A stretch of DNA of 64,000 nt, taken from contig NC_092657.1 of the NCBI RefSeq assembly GCF_032118995.1, positions 3,159,891-3,223,890 of the forward strand, read 5' to 3'. Positions 1-11,010 of the stretch are shown here, piece by piece. The notes under the pieces are model-generated. The model was not told the DNA's origin and made no database searches. It saw only the letters and a program-made list of their open reading frames with translations. The position numbers and the translations under genes are program-made. Each line of letters opens with the position of its first letter. Position 1 is the first letter of the stretch. Source of the stretch: Asterias amurensis (Eukaryota; Echinodermata; Asteroidea; Forcipulatida; Asteriidae).

Positions 1-137
1 AAACAAATTCTTTTCAGAGGAAGCTGTTTATCACAATGTTTTAAAAAATCATAACCTCTCCCCATTACTCGTAATCAAGAAAGGTTTAATGATAATAATT
101 ATTTTGAGTAATTACCAATAGTGTCCACTGCCTTTAA
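1..137 (+). mobile_element. TTAA-1 MITE, right end, cut by window edge
   Basis: Ends GAGTAATTACCAATAGTGTC then CACTGCCTTTAA, the right terminus of the commonest MITE family in this window. Confidence 0.75.
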
Positions 138-467
138 CTTGTCCTGACCTGAGATTTATCCCAAGTTAAGAATAGTTTGGTGAAATCGAAGGATTGTATC
201 CTTTCTTTTTGGAACCGTTGGATTGTTTTAATCCAATATAAAGAGATTTTGATACAATTTACTAGAGAAAGTTTCATGTCAAAAGGACAAGAAGGTGGTC
301 TTGTTTTTGAGATAATTGCGGAAAATCCGGAGTGTCCAAGCAGGAAGAATAATACTTCATTGGAATACAAAATTTGAGAGACATTAGTAACACTTCTCAG
401 ATTCAAATTATGGGGGATAAAAACTGAACAACTTTCCCATTATCTTTTTGTACATACATGTAAGGTG

Positions 468-651
468 CAGGCCTGCTACTTCAAAGAGGCAATGGACAAT
501 GATGGAGGTGATTGCCTCTACATGTATGCCCCCCTGGTCTTGGTGCCCTGAAAATGCTCCAAATTTACAATTTCCCCATAGGGTACCCATTACCAAGAAG
601 AAAAATGCCTTGGTGCCCTTGCCCTTTCAAAAAAAAAAGCATACAGGCCTG
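468..651 (+). repeat. CAGGCCTG element
   Basis: Bounded by CAGGCCTG on both sides. Contains GAGGCAATG, ATTGCCTC, CCCCCTGGTC, GGTGCCCTTGCC segments found in about 15 copies in the window. Confidence 0.75.
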
Positions 652-1177
652 ATTGTGTTTGGTCTACGTGGAGTTTGGTTATGTGTAAAACAAACTTGCA
701 TGCCATACATGTAGCACAACCATAAAATCACCTGCATAAAGTTATGGTAACCCATTCACCCAAGCCCTAAGTAAAAAGCATTGAGTCCTACTTTGAAGGG
801 AGCTTATCAAAGTTAAGGGTCAGTAATCTTTGGAAATTAAGATTGATGTCAATCGCTAATAAAAAAAGAGAGCTTTATTGATGGAGGTAGAAATTTTTTT
901 TTTTAGAGAATGGGTTTTTGTTAACCATGTTACGCTTCGGTACTCGACAACTGACGAGCGTGATGGCACGATGGGAAGGCAAGTGTAATGGAACTTTCCA
1001 GTTTTCATATTGTTGTTTGGTTTCAATCGCATATTATGGCAAGGTCAGATATTGAGTTTAGAAATGAAAATAAAAAAAGGGCGGGGTTAGACAAAAAAAT
1101 GAGGCTGTTGGGCGGGTTGTAATGTGGGCGCAGCACTTTTTTTCCCCTGTATGAAGGATCTGTAAGACTTGCAAAAA

Positions 1178-1332
1178 CAGGCCTGGAATTTCACGGAGGC
1201 AACAGAGGCCATGGCCTCCATTGCCCTTGTCTTGGCCCTGGTGCCCTTTGAAAAATTCCCATAGACTTTAAGATTTTCCGATGGAAGTGATGAAAATGGC
1301 CTTGCCCTCTAAAAGATGAAATTCCAGGCCTG
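1178..1332 (+). repeat. CAGGCCTG element, diverged variant
   Basis: CAGGCCTG at both edges, inner sequence more diverged (GGCCTTGCCCTCTAAAAGAT). Confidence 0.7.
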
Positions 1333-1354
1333 CAGAAATTGGCCTTGAACTTCG

Positions 1355-1622
1355 CTCTTGAAGGGGCACAGCAGTTTTCATCTGGTAAAGGGCACTTCTT
1401 TCAGGAAAATATGAATTTGTATTGAAACTTTGCAAAGGGCACCAAAGGGTGCCCACAGCAAAAGCATAGGGCACCACGGCAATTGCTGTGGTGCCCTGTG
1501 GTTCCCTGTGGTGCCCTGTGCTTTTGCTGTGGTGCCCTTTGAGAAGTTCCAATACAAATTTAAATTTTCCTCCCAGACGTGCCCCTTACCAGATGCAAAA
1601 ATTACTGTGCCCCTTCAAGAAC
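1355..1622. repeat. Long inverted repeat built from GGTGCCCT motifs
   Basis: Left arm TTGAAGGGGCACAGCAGTTT and right arm ACTGTGCCCCTTCAAGAAC are inverted; the inner part repeats GGTGCCCTGTG and GGGCACCA several times. Related to the CAGGCCTG element variant before it. Confidence 0.65.
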
Positions 1623-1639
1623 GAAAAACAAGGCGTAAA

Positions 1640-1862
1640 CTTGTTGGTCCCGTGTGTTGTGTATAACGCACGTAAAAGAACCCAGTGCACTTATTACAAA
1701 GAGAAGGAGTTGTGAGCCAGTACATAGTGAGACTACAAATGAATGTATGTAAAAAGGAGTAGGTCTCGTACTTCAAACGTAGTCCCACATACATGTACCT
1801 TGCCGGTAAATACTGTATGTTAAAGCGCCTTGTGACGGATATGAGCACTACATAAGAAGCCA
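1640..1862 (+). mobile_element. SINE-C related body fragment
   Basis: Contains TTGGTCCCGTGTGTTGTG, ACGTAAAAGAACCCAGTGCA and an AAAGCGCCTTGTGACGGA end, as in the copies at 60685 and 20330. Confidence 0.55.
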
Positions 1863-1919
1863 CTATTATTAATTTGATTTATTATTATTAAAGTCAAGAA
1901 AATCCTTCACAGAAAACCA

Positions 1920-2275
1920 GACTCCTGATTTGCACTGCGGAGGCAACGAAGGCAAATGCCTCCAAGCTCCCTCAGGCTCCCATGCCTTGGTGCCGAATAA
2001 ATACTGTCACAGCTAAGTGTTAGCCAGAGGGGTGTCTGGGTGTCTTTTGGACACCCTGTTTTTAATTTGGACACCCTGTTTCATCTGTCAATTACATGTA
2101 GATTTATTGTAAGTGAACAATTTGGACACCCAGTTTTAAAATTTCCAGCAAACTTGGACACCCTTTTACCAAATCCTGGCTAAAACTTGTACAGTAGAAG
2201 TTTACAATTTCCCTATATGATGCACTCTAAAGGAGAAATGCATTGTGTCGCCCTTGCCCTTTCAAAAACGAAACA
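1920..2275 (+). repeat. CAGGCCTG fragments around a TTGGACACCC run
   Basis: GGAGGCAACGAAGGCAAATG on the left and CGCCCTTGCCCTTTCAAAAA on the right; between them TTTGGACACCC occurs four times at uneven spacing. Confidence 0.55.
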
Positions 2276-2800
2276 TTCTGGCGGGTAACCCAAACTACCA
2301 GAACTGTAATTTCCCTAGTGGAACCCACTTCACAGAGTGGAATTTTCATACATTCCCAACGGTGCAGAGTTCAGTTCCGGAGCTTTGATTTCCCAGCCAC
2401 ACTTTCCCACAAAGCCAAGCTCGGCCTTTAACCTTTGGACATGTTGGTTCCCTGCCAGAAGCAAGGCGACGGCATACACAGCACCACATCAGGGTGCCAT
2501 TGCTGTGGCAACGGTACACACAGAAACTGGGTTATCCTAACGACCCTTGATAGTTTGACACCACTCGGAAATTTATAAACACACAAAAAATCACAAAGGG
2601 GCGCTTTCCTAATAAATCAAAGGATGGCACAAATTGATCCTTGAAGCCTCTGCTAACAGGTGCGCGTACTTCCACGGTAGAGCGTATGCGTAGACGGTAA
2701 CTCACTCGTTGTCCCTACAGTGTTTTTCCCATAACAGTTGTCCGCTGGCCAGTTAGCAATTAAAACACCACCTGAGGACCGGTCAGAAATCCTTCCAACT

Positions 2801-3046
2801 GGGGCCAATTGCAGAGAGCTGCTTAAGCGAAAATTTTGCTTAAGCACGAAAACAGCTCGCTTATTTTACACATGTTACTGGCCAAAATGTTAAATGCCAT
2901 ATACATTGATTGTGACTGGTACTTAGCTGTTGGTCACTTAGCATAACAATTGAGTGGAGTCTTGACAGGTAATCTGATTTTACTAAGCAAGAATTTTTTT
3001 GCTTAAGCAAAATTTTGTGCTTAAGCAGCTCTATGAAATTGGGCCC
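2801..3046. mobile_element. GCTTAAGC foldback, complete
   Basis: GGGGCCAATTGCAGAGAGCT to AGCTCTATGAAATTGGGCCC, 246 bases; arms carry GCTTAAGC repeats. Confidence 0.78.
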
Positions 3047-3123
3047 AGGTTAGACTGGCTAGTTAATTGTTGAGCTCCCATCGCTATGTAAGCCACTTCA
3101 TTTGAGTTCACAATGACAAACAA

Positions 3124-3173
3124 GATAGCTCAGTTGGTAGAACGCTGGCCTGTTTTAAAACCAGAAGGACGTT
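3124..3173 (+). repeat. tRNA-like fragment
   Basis: GATAGCTCAGTTGGTAGAAC with a following anticodon-arm-like part (CTGGCCTGTTTTAAAACCAG) looks like the 5' half of a tRNA, but no B box or acceptor stem follows. Probably a SINE head or tRNA pseudogene. Confidence 0.5.
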
Positions 3174-3414
3174 GGTAAGTAGGTCAAAAGTAGTCAAACA
3201 CAGTCAGTTCTTTTCAGAACTGAAAAGTCCCCCGAATTACCAAAAAGTTACTCAGGGGTAGTAGAATATAAAGTACGACAAGTTCCCAAAAGAACATAAT
3301 CTTCTCAGCAAGGTATGGTGTTACCTCAGACCAAATAATATAAGAACCACACAATTATCACAGCAATAACATACATTTTTATACCAAACATCAATCAGTC
3401 TTTAAACTCAAACA

Positions 3415-3540
3415 TGGTCTAGTGGTGATACTGTATGACTTGCAATCACAAGGGTGTGGGTTCGAATTCCACCAAGCTAACCCCTGATTATACAATGACA
3501 AGAATAAATATTGTCCTCTTGTTACTATATATCACTATTT
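3415..3540 (+). mobile_element. SINE-A head and tail fragment before the tandem array
   Basis: A diverged copy of the 69-bp tRNA-like head (GGTTCGAATTCCACCAAGC) followed by the CCCCTGATTATACAATGAC body start that also follows the last unit of the array. It shows that the array grew from within a SINE. Confidence 0.65.
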
Positions 3541-4020
3541 GCCCAGTGGTTAGACTGCATGACTAGCACTCAAAAGGTTGTAGGTTTAAATCCTACCAAG
3601 CTAACTGTGGTCCAGTGGTTAGACTGCATGACTAGCACTCAAAAGGTTGTAGGTTTAAATCCTACCAAGCTAACTGTGGTCCAGTGGTTAGACTGCAGGA
3701 CTTGCAATCACAAGGTTGTAGGTTTAAATCCTACCAAGCTAACTGTGGTCCAGTGGTTAGACTGCAGGACTTGCAATCACAAGGTTGTAGGTTTAAATCC
3801 TACCAAGCTAACTGTGGTCCAGTGGTTAGACTGCAGGACTTGCAATCACAAGGTTGTAGGTTTAAATCATACCAAGCTAACTGTGATCCAGTGGTTAGAC
3901 TGCAGGACTTGCAATTACAAGGTTGTAGGTTCGAATCCTACCAAGCTAACTGTGGTCCAGTGGTTAGACTGTAGGACTTGCAATCACAAGATTAAAGGTT
4001 TGAATCCTACCAAGCTAACC
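3541..4020 (+). repeat. Exact 69-bp tandem array of tRNA-like SINE heads
   Basis: Seven head-to-tail units begin at 3541 (66 bp, start diverged), 3607, 3676, 3745, 3814, 3883 and 3952; six are exactly 69 bases. Each has an A-box-like TGGTCCAGTGGTTAGACTGC and a B-box-like GGTTTAAATCC or GGTTCGAATCC, and a T-arm that can fold (GTAGG/CCTAC). Because 69 is a multiple of 3, the array is one long open frame with a repeated VQWLDCRTCNHKVVGLNPTK motif; I treat that ORF as a by-product, not a gene. Confidence 0.85.
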
Positions 4021-4240
4021 CCTGATTACACAATAACTAGAATAAGTATTGTCGTCCCGAACTGAATCACAATTTGTTCAAATGCAATTCATAATCATAA
4101 ATGTTAAACCAATGTTTGTATGAGAGAGATTGGCTGTCGCCAGCTTGTGTTTATATCTCAATTGTGTTAGTTTGCCGAATTCCCTTAGCGGGAAGATCAT
4201 CTAACCAAACAAACAAACAAACAAACAAACAAATAAGACA
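4021..4240 (+). mobile_element. SINE-A body with (CAAA)n tail
   Basis: Continues from the last tRNA-like unit: CCCCTGATTACACAATAAC, GTATGAGAGAGATTGGCTGT, GGGAAGATCATCTAACC, then a run of CAAA. tRNA-like head, unrelated body and simple tail define a SINE. Confidence 0.75.
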
Positions 4241-4432
4241 ACAACGTAAACACAACAATCTTGAAACCATTTCACAAATTCCTGATTTGTGTGGTTATTA
4301 TACGATAAAGCAATATTTGTATGAGAGAGATCGTCTGTAGCCAGCTTTGTTGGAGGTTGCCAAGTTCCCTTGACGGGAAGATCATCTAAACCAACAAACA
4401 AGCAAATAAACAAACACACAAACAAACAACAA
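4241..4432 (+). mobile_element. SINE-A body, second copy with (CAAA)n tail
   Basis: A second body without a head, directly after the first tail: GTATGAGAGAGATCGTCTGT, GACGGGAAGATCATCTAAAC, then an interrupted CAAA run. Confidence 0.65.
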
Positions 4433-4776
4433 CATTCGACAGCAATCTTGAATCCATTTCCCAATCATCAAGGTGAACATTCAGTCAGTGTCCTGCAATC
4501 AACCAGGCTGATTGATCGGACAATCAAGTTGTAATTGTTACAATTTTTTCACGAGGATTAACGATACGAGTAGGACGGCCCGAGGGCCTTGATATCCACT
4601 TTGTAAAGGACCACCTACTGACACAAGGATGTGACATAATGACCAGGGTACTTCATGACAACTCTCTTAGGAACTCAAGAGGGCGCTATGCGGATGACCT
4701 CTAGACTTTCTTGGATGACAGAACTTTGAGCACCCCACTTTTGAAGGGCGTGCACATCTTAATGTAAATCTGAATT

Positions 4777-4940
4777 CAGGCCTGATACTTCAGGCAACAA
4801 AGGCTATTGGTTGAAGGCGATTGCCTTGGTGCCCTTGAAATGCTCCAGTAGAAATTTACAATTTCCTCATAGGATGCCCTTTACCAGGGAGAAAATGCCT
4901 TGGTGCCCTTGCCGTTTCAAAAACAAAGCATACAGGTCTG
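4777..4940 (+). repeat. CAGGCCTG element
   Basis: CAGGCCTGATACTTCAGGCA to GCATACAGGTCTG, about 164 bases. Confidence 0.72.
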
Positions 4941-4961
4941 TGTAGCTGGCAAAGCGTCCTA

Positions 4962-5075
4962 TTGAAAAGCATCGCACCAATTTTTCGTACAAGAAAATCC
5001 TGCTCTATCACCGCCATTCTGAAACAACTTCACTGGCTCCCTGTCTATCATGTATACTACCGGCTTAAACAATTA
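4962..5075 (+). pseudogene. Fossil of a CR1/L2-type LINE reverse transcriptase (C-terminal part)
   Basis: The translation RTRKSCSITAILKQLHWLPV matches the well-known KSxHITPxLxxLHWLPV block near the end of CR1/L2-clade reverse transcriptases. The frame soon loses similarity. It is bordered on the left by a CAGGCCTG element. Confidence 0.65.
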
Positions 5076-5529
5076 GAAAACATGTCAATTTCGTTGCTGG
5101 GAGGGGAAAAACATAATCCCCACCTACCTACCCTATATTTTTGGGCCCGTTACGCCAACAAAACATTTTTTGTTATGCCTAAGTGGTGTCTATGCTTCAA
5201 TGCAAACATTTACATCAAAGGAACCTACTTACAAAAAGGTGGCCTCTTCTTTTTCATTTTTTTTCATTTAAATATAACTCTACCCCGATTTTGCAAAGTC
5301 ACTTTTCAAGCATATCCTAATACGCCCTGGGCACATTTCAAAACACCCTAAAGTTCTTCATTATGTAAGGAGCATGGACCCTTGGATAACCCTGTATGAT
5401 AGACGATTACCAAACAAAGTCTACAAAGTCTACAAAGCTCCAAGTAGAATAGAAACTGAGTGGGTGGAATATTGTCCACTCAGCGATCTTCTCAAGCTTG
5501 ATGACAAGGAAAGGTATTGGCTTTGTATG

Positions 5530-5650
5530 TATACAGACATACATCAGATTTAACTGCAAATCTCCAGAACCAGGAAAGCCATGTGAAGTGATGCGAGGTC
5601 AAAGGTGATTATGTACGTGGGCTTAACGGCAGATCTCTGGCCTAGTTCAC
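5530..5650 (+). repeat. GGCAGATCTCTGG dispersed repeat
   Basis: TAACTGCAAATCTCCAGAAC and GGCAGATCTCTGG recur at 7490-7585 and in reverse at 32795-32905, just downstream of the zinc finger stop. Confidence 0.55.
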
Positions 5651-5668
5651 AGACTCATTGAAGACAAA

Positions 5669-5830
5669 CAGGCCTAATAGATACTTCACAGAGGCAATGA
5701 AGGCAATTGCCTCCATGCCCCCTGGTCATTGCCTTGGTGCCCTAAAAAATGCTTTGACAGTAGAAATTTACAATTTCCTCATAGGGTGCCCTTAACCAAA
5801 GAGCCCCTTGGTCTTTCCCCCCAAAAAAAG
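5669..5830 (+). repeat. CAGGCCTG element, right end lost
   Basis: Starts CAGGCCTAATAGATACTTCA and fades after AAAGAGCCCCTTGGTCTTTC. Confidence 0.65.
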
Positions 5831-5907
5831 GAAAGAAGAGGAATCGACTCAATTGGTTTATGAATTTGCAGGAAAATAAAAAAATAGAAAATGTGTAGTA
5901 AGCATTC

Positions 5908-6035
5908 AGAGGGAGCTGTTTCTCACAATGTTTTACACTATCAATAACTCTCCATTGCTCATTACCAAGTAAGTTTTTATGCTTATATTATATTTTGAGT
6001 AATTACCAATCATGTTCAGGGACAGTGCCTTTAAG
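5908..6035 (+). mobile_element. TTAA-1 MITE, right-end fragment
   Basis: Diverged right half: GAGGGAGCTGTTTCTCACAA to CAGTGCCTTTAA. Confidence 0.6.
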
Positions 6036-6428
6036 TTCAATATTAAACTTGCAACAGGTGTAGGACAAAAATCATGGAGAAGTAAACACTGCATACATCT
6101 AATGTAATGTAAGAGACCATTATGGAACCAAACCGCCGAAGGACTTATATCAACTCTAATGAATTGTGCAATACGTTTTTATGAATCTTGATGAACCACT
6201 GAGCAAAAGTTGAAATCCCAGCACCTACAGGTGCCCATTTGCAAGTCAATTTGTCCTTGTCTGGCTCAACAAGAAGGGTCCCCTGATTAGGGGAAATTAC
6301 TTTATGAATAGGGGGTATAAGGGCCATACGAGTTTGAAAACTTGTTTCTCACACTGCTAAGAAGGGATTTTGTTCCCCAAGTCATTTAGTTTACACATGA
6401 CCAAGTCACACATCACATGTGCACAGCC

Positions 6429-6602
6429 CAGGCTTGATACTTCACGGAGGCAACGAAGGTGTCTCCATGCCCCCCTGGTCATTGCCTTGGTGCCCTTGAA
6501 ATGCTTTAGTCGAAATTTATAATGTCCTCATACAGGGTGCCCTTTACAAAGAAGAAAATGCCTTGGTGCCCCTGCCCTTTGAAAAACGAATCACACAGGC
6601 CT
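6429..6602 (+). repeat. CAGGCCTG element
   Basis: CAGGCTTGATACTTCACGGA to CACACAGGCCTC. Confidence 0.72.
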
Positions 6603-6611
6603 CTGAGAGTC

Positions 6612-6764
6612 CAGGGGTCGATTTCACAAAGAGTTATGACTAGTCCTAACTTAGGACTAGTCCTAGGAGAAATACAAATTGCATTGATAGTCCTAAGTTA
6701 AGACGAGTAACTGGTCCTACCTCGAGATAAGACTAGTCCTAACTCTTTTTGAAATCCACCCCAG
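6612..6764. mobile_element. CTAGTCC foldback
   Basis: GGGGTCGATTTCACAAAG to CTTTTTGAAATCCACCCC, with repeated ACTAGTCCTAACTTAGGAC arms. About 153 bases. Confidence 0.78.
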
Positions 6765-6954
6765 ACACCTTTTGTTACAAAACACCAAATGAATAACATC
6801 ATGTGATTGTGTACCTGGGATTATTCCAGGAACATAAATGAACATTGTACTGTACCTCAAAATAAACACACTGTTTACATTATATAAGTTTTATTAGTTT
6901 AGGCACCATAATTAGGAAGTGGACTTCAATGCGCCATGGAGGTAGAAATATAGG

Positions 6955-7050
6955 ATTTGAGGCATTGCATGGTGAGGTATCAATATATATTTGGTTTGCG
7001 GTAACACCATGTGTGTTTTATCTACTTGCCAGGTGAAGTTTGTTCTTAGA
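6955..7050 (+). repeat. GCATGGTG...GGTTTGCGG dispersed repeat
   Basis: TTTGAGGCATTGCATGGTGA and TTGGTTTGCGGTAACACCAT recur at 14226, 17385 (diverged) and in reverse at 18298 and 56333. Confidence 0.55.
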
Positions 7051-7063
7051 GAACTGTCTTGCT

Positions 7064-7338
7064 TAAAGGATTTGGGTACCTTTTCAAAATGTCCATAGAT
7101 TGTAATGAGTAAAACAATGTCATGAAAATACGTTTGTAAATGATTAAAATAATTTTCGTCTCATGAGACGTAAATTATTTTCATGACATTGTTTTACTCA
7201 TTTCCCAAAAACTACAGCACCTCAGGACATAATATTTTCAGGGAAGCTTTCAACTATCATTATCTTCAAACTGTGTAAGTTTAGTGTAAATCTGTGGACA
7301 TTGTGTTTTTTGTCCTACAAAAGTTACATAGACCCTTC
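7064..7338. mobile_element. TTAA-3 MITE, internally deleted
   Basis: AAAGGATTTGGGTACCTTTT to TACATAGACCCTT; centre AAAATAATTTTCGTCTCATG is palindromic. Confidence 0.7.
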
Positions 7339-7599
7339 AATTCTACTACCGCGGAGTAGATTATTCAGGTGTTCGGGGACTTCTCAGGTAGAAATAGTTG
7401 CGCTAGCCATGTCAGTAGCACTGAGAAGCAGGAATCTTCTCATGTACCAGACTGGTCTCCTATTTATTAATACACAATTTGTTTGCACATCGGATTCAAC
7501 TGCGAATCTCCACAAACATGAAGGTCATGTGAAATGATGCAAGGTTCAAAGGTGAATAGGTACATTGGCAGATCTCTGGGGTAGTTATGACGTTAGATG

Positions 7600-7752
7600 T
7601 CCAGCCGTCGATTTCACCAAACTCTTCCTAACTTAGGATTAGTGTTAGGACTTAAGACCAGTCAAATTCCGTCTCCAAAGACGTTAGGACGCAATGAAAC
7701 CATCCTAAGTTAGGACGGTTGCTCGTCCTGACTTGAAATAGGATTAGTCCAA
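7600..7752. mobile_element. CTAGTCC foldback, old copy
   Basis: GTCGATTTCACCAAACTC, AACTTAGGATTAGTGTTAGG and ATAGGATTAGTCC; the right end is lost. Confidence 0.6.
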
Positions 7753-8576
7753 GGGTACCCATGTACAAGCTAGTGTATCGGGTACATATTAATAAATTGC
7801 GGGTTGATTTGGCAGATTGTGGCTGCTACTAAGTTAGCTGATACGCCCCAAAACAATTTGAAATTGTCTTTGCTTTGATTAAGGTGTGCGTTATGTGTTT
7901 CGGGGGGGGGGGGGGTGATAAGGCATTCACAGAAATCATCAAGGCAAAATTATTTAAAATTCCAAAGATTATACAGTCTGGGCTTAAAACATAAAGCCAA
8001 ATAAAAACCAAGATAAAAGATTAACACCAAGTAAAAAAACATTACATTGCGAAGATCTTGAACAAATTCAGCAAGCTCAGGCAAGAATTAGGATCATAAT
8101 GCCCCCCCCCCCCTTCAAAACAAACTAAGACAGGATGGAAAAATGTATGTCATGATGTAGTCTGGCCCCTTTTCATTTTTGTAAGACTCAATGATAATTG
8201 AATGCAATTAAGGCCAGGATTGTGACCCTCCATCATTAATTGCAAACTACATTTAAAAAACAATTATCAAGGAAAGCTTGCTCCCTTTTACCGGGAAACG
8301 TAATTTTACAGCTGTCTGGCCCATTCTGGGAGTCAGCATTGTGCAGTATGGAGTTCTTTTCATGCCATTTTGGATGGGAGGATTATCTACTATAAAGGCG
8401 AATAACAAATAAAGTGTTCTGGTTATCTTTTGTACACATTGAGCCACCAGTGCCAGGTAGTGTTACAAAACTGCTTTACATGTCACTGAGCCAAGTGGTG
8501 ATATTTTACGATAATATTGGACCAGTTTTCATATGTGGCACTTTTTTCTATGGGGCAACCTCGAAGCACTGTGTAT

Positions 8577-8754
8577 CAGGCCATGATACTTCACAGAGGC
8601 AACAGAGGCGATTGCTTCCATGCCCTCTGGTCATTGCCTTGGTGCCCTTGAAATGCTTACAGTGGATATCTACAATTTCCTCATAGGGTGCCCTTTACCA
8701 AGGAGAAAATGCCTTGGTGCCCTTGCCCTTTCAAAAATGAGGCTTACAGGCCTG
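8577..8754 (+). repeat. CAGGCCTG element
   Basis: CAGGCCATGATACTTCACAG to CTTACAGGCCTG, 178 bases. Confidence 0.75.
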
Positions 8755-8862
8755 ATATATCATTATTTATTTCCAGACAGGTTTTTTAAGTTTCTGAATT
8801 GTGAGACCCATTAATGTAGCAGTTTAGGGTTAACAGGGTGCTGTGGCGCATTCAGCAGCCCT

Positions 8863-8972
8863 GCCAGTAACACATCCGCAAACCCCCTTCTCTTTGCGAT
8901 AAGTGTCAAAAACTGGGTTCTTTTGCACACAACACACAGGACCTGGAACTGTACATCCCATCCGAAGGACAG
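8863..8972 (-). mobile_element. SINE-C related fragment
   Basis: Reverse complement of the AAAAGAACCCAGT...ATCGCAAAGAGAAGGGG body motif. Confidence 0.5.
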
Positions 8973-8978
8973 TAACGG

Positions 8979-9361
8979 TTAAAGACAGTGGACACTATTG
9001 GTAATTGTCAAAGACCAGTCTTCTAACTTGGTGTATCTCAACATGCATTAAATAACAAACCTGTGGAAATTTGACCTCAACCGGTCATCAAAGTTACGAG
9101 ATAATAATAAAGAAAAAACACCATTGTCACACGAAATGGTGTGCTTTTAGATGGTTGATTTTGAGACCTCAAATTCTAAATCTGAGATCTGGAAATAAAA
9201 TTCGTGGAAAATTACTTCTTTCTAAAAAACTATGGCACTTCAGAGGGAGCCGTTTCTCACAATGTTTTATACTATCAACCTCTCCCCATTACTCGTCACC
9301 AAGTAAGGTTTTATGCTAATAATTATTTTGAGTAATTACCAATAGTGTCTACTGCCTTTAA
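8979..9361 (+). mobile_element. TTAA-1 MITE, nearly complete
   Basis: Begins TTAAAGACAGTGGACACTAT, with the internal AACAAACCTGTGGAAATTTG, GATTTTGAGACCTC and GAGGGAGCCGTTTCTCACAA segments, and ends CTACTGCCTTTAA. Length about 383 bases. Confidence 0.8.
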
Positions 9362-9417
9362 GTGTCTTGTATGAAGACATGAGTCTTTCAAGACTCGGCT
9401 AGATAAATCCCTACACA

Positions 9418-9592
9418 TCTGAAAATGCACAACTTCGTGTGACAAGGGTGTTTTTTCTTCCATTAATATCTCGCAACTTCGACGACCAATTGAGTTCAAA
9501 TTTTCACTGGTTTGTTATTTTGTGCATTGTTGAGATACACCAAGTGAGAAGACTGGTCTTTGACAATTACCAAAGGTATACAGTGTCTTTAA
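9418..9592 (-). mobile_element. TTAA-1 MITE, half element
   Basis: Starts inside the element at CACAACTTCGTGTGACAAGG and ends GTGTCTTTAA. The other half is missing. Confidence 0.65.
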
Positions 9593-9719
9593 GCTGCACA
9601 ATGCATTAAAGACAATACGGTGTACATTTTTTGTATATATACAAACCTTTTGGGGTAAACCCATCGCCCAACTTTCCCAACACAAACAACCCTCAGTCAA
9701 GGTTTCATAACAACTAATT

Positions 9720-10585
9720 CTTTTTCTTTCTCCATTCTATTGTTCCATTTTTTTTTTAGGGAAACATGGGAGTCATGTGCGTCTGGGAAAATGTTATTTT
9801 TCCACTTGCCATAATGCTTTGATGTTATTGTGAGTAATTTCTTTTACTTTTAAATTTAATATTTTTTTTATCAGGAACATGTAGTGTTGTATTTGTGAGA
9901 ACTGCAAGATCGAACTGAGTAGGGACTTGGCTTTGATGCTGCTTCAAATTGTTCTTGAAACTTGCCATTTTTGTTTGTGCGATTCGTACATGTACTAACC
10001 TTTTGAATAAAGAAAATGACATCTTCAAAGATTATGCAAACAACTTAAAGGAAAACTCAAGGTGTAGCTGTTTTCATATGCAATACCTAGATGATGTAGT
10101 AAATATTTATGTTATTGCATCCAAGGTCACACAAATCTATCAACATTTCCCGCACTTATTTTTCAGGGCGGCTTGTTTTATTAAGCTAGTCAAAGTGTCC
10201 CCCACAAGTTTGCACGAGCCCCTTGTGATTCAACGGACATTTTGCCGCCTGACTGCCCACCGAATGAGAAATCCATACAAGTTATCTTTGTCACTTTATA
10301 ATCGTCCACTCATGGGAACAAACCAATCAATTAACTTACATGGCCAGCACTAAGTGTGGTATTGTTGCTAACCCCTCTTCATAAGATCTCTACTTCACTC
10401 TTGCAAGATCTATGTCTTCTACAATAGTTCACATTGTTGAGGCAACTTCCTGACAAACCTAACTCTAGTGCCTAGAGGGTCATGTACATACATTGTACTA
10501 TCTATGCACTTCAACCCCAGAAACCAAACACACATGCTAGTACAACTTGCATCTGGAGGGTGCCCTCACAAACAGCAAGCTCATG
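9720..10585. other. No recognised gene
   Basis: AT-rich unique sequence. A 134-codon plus-strand frame (9949-10353) is the longest here, but it has no motif, no splice context and AT-driven composition; I do not call it. Confidence 0.4.
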
Positions 10586-11010
10586 CCCCAAATTCATAGA
10601 GCTGCTTAACGGCTGATTTTGTGCTAACTGTGTGGTTTCCATTTCAATGGTGCTGCTAACCGTAGGCACATAAAAAGGCATACTAACCTTCCAGTGCTTA
10701 CTGTTGTAAATGAAAATAGTCAATGTTGTCACCTGATAAAGGCCTAACTGTACATGTTACATACAACCCCCCCCCCCAACACAGCCAAACAACAAGATTT
10801 TTTATTACGTCAATACGAACATAAAATCTCTTTGAAAACACCACTGACAAAGCCCTTTAATAACAGAAAAATTCAGGTTTTCCCCAAAGAAAATAAATAA
10901 TGGTCCATTAAGAGACAGGATTTAGAAAGCTTTTAAATAACAAGTTTCAAAACATTTGTACATTAGCACGGCCAAGTGGAACATTACATGTACATGTACA
11001 TGTAAGAGTT

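Noticed and set aside
3511..4065. 184-codon plus-strand ORF with a repeated VQWLDC motif
   Set aside because: It is the translation of a 69-bp tRNA-like tandem repeat; the open frame follows from the unit length being a multiple of three.
7902..7916. Poly-G/poly-C runs (also 8102, 10769, 16790, 19645, 34783, 37298, 45942, 53420)
   Set aside because: Simple homopolymer runs; no G-quadruplex spacing or gene context that would make them informative.
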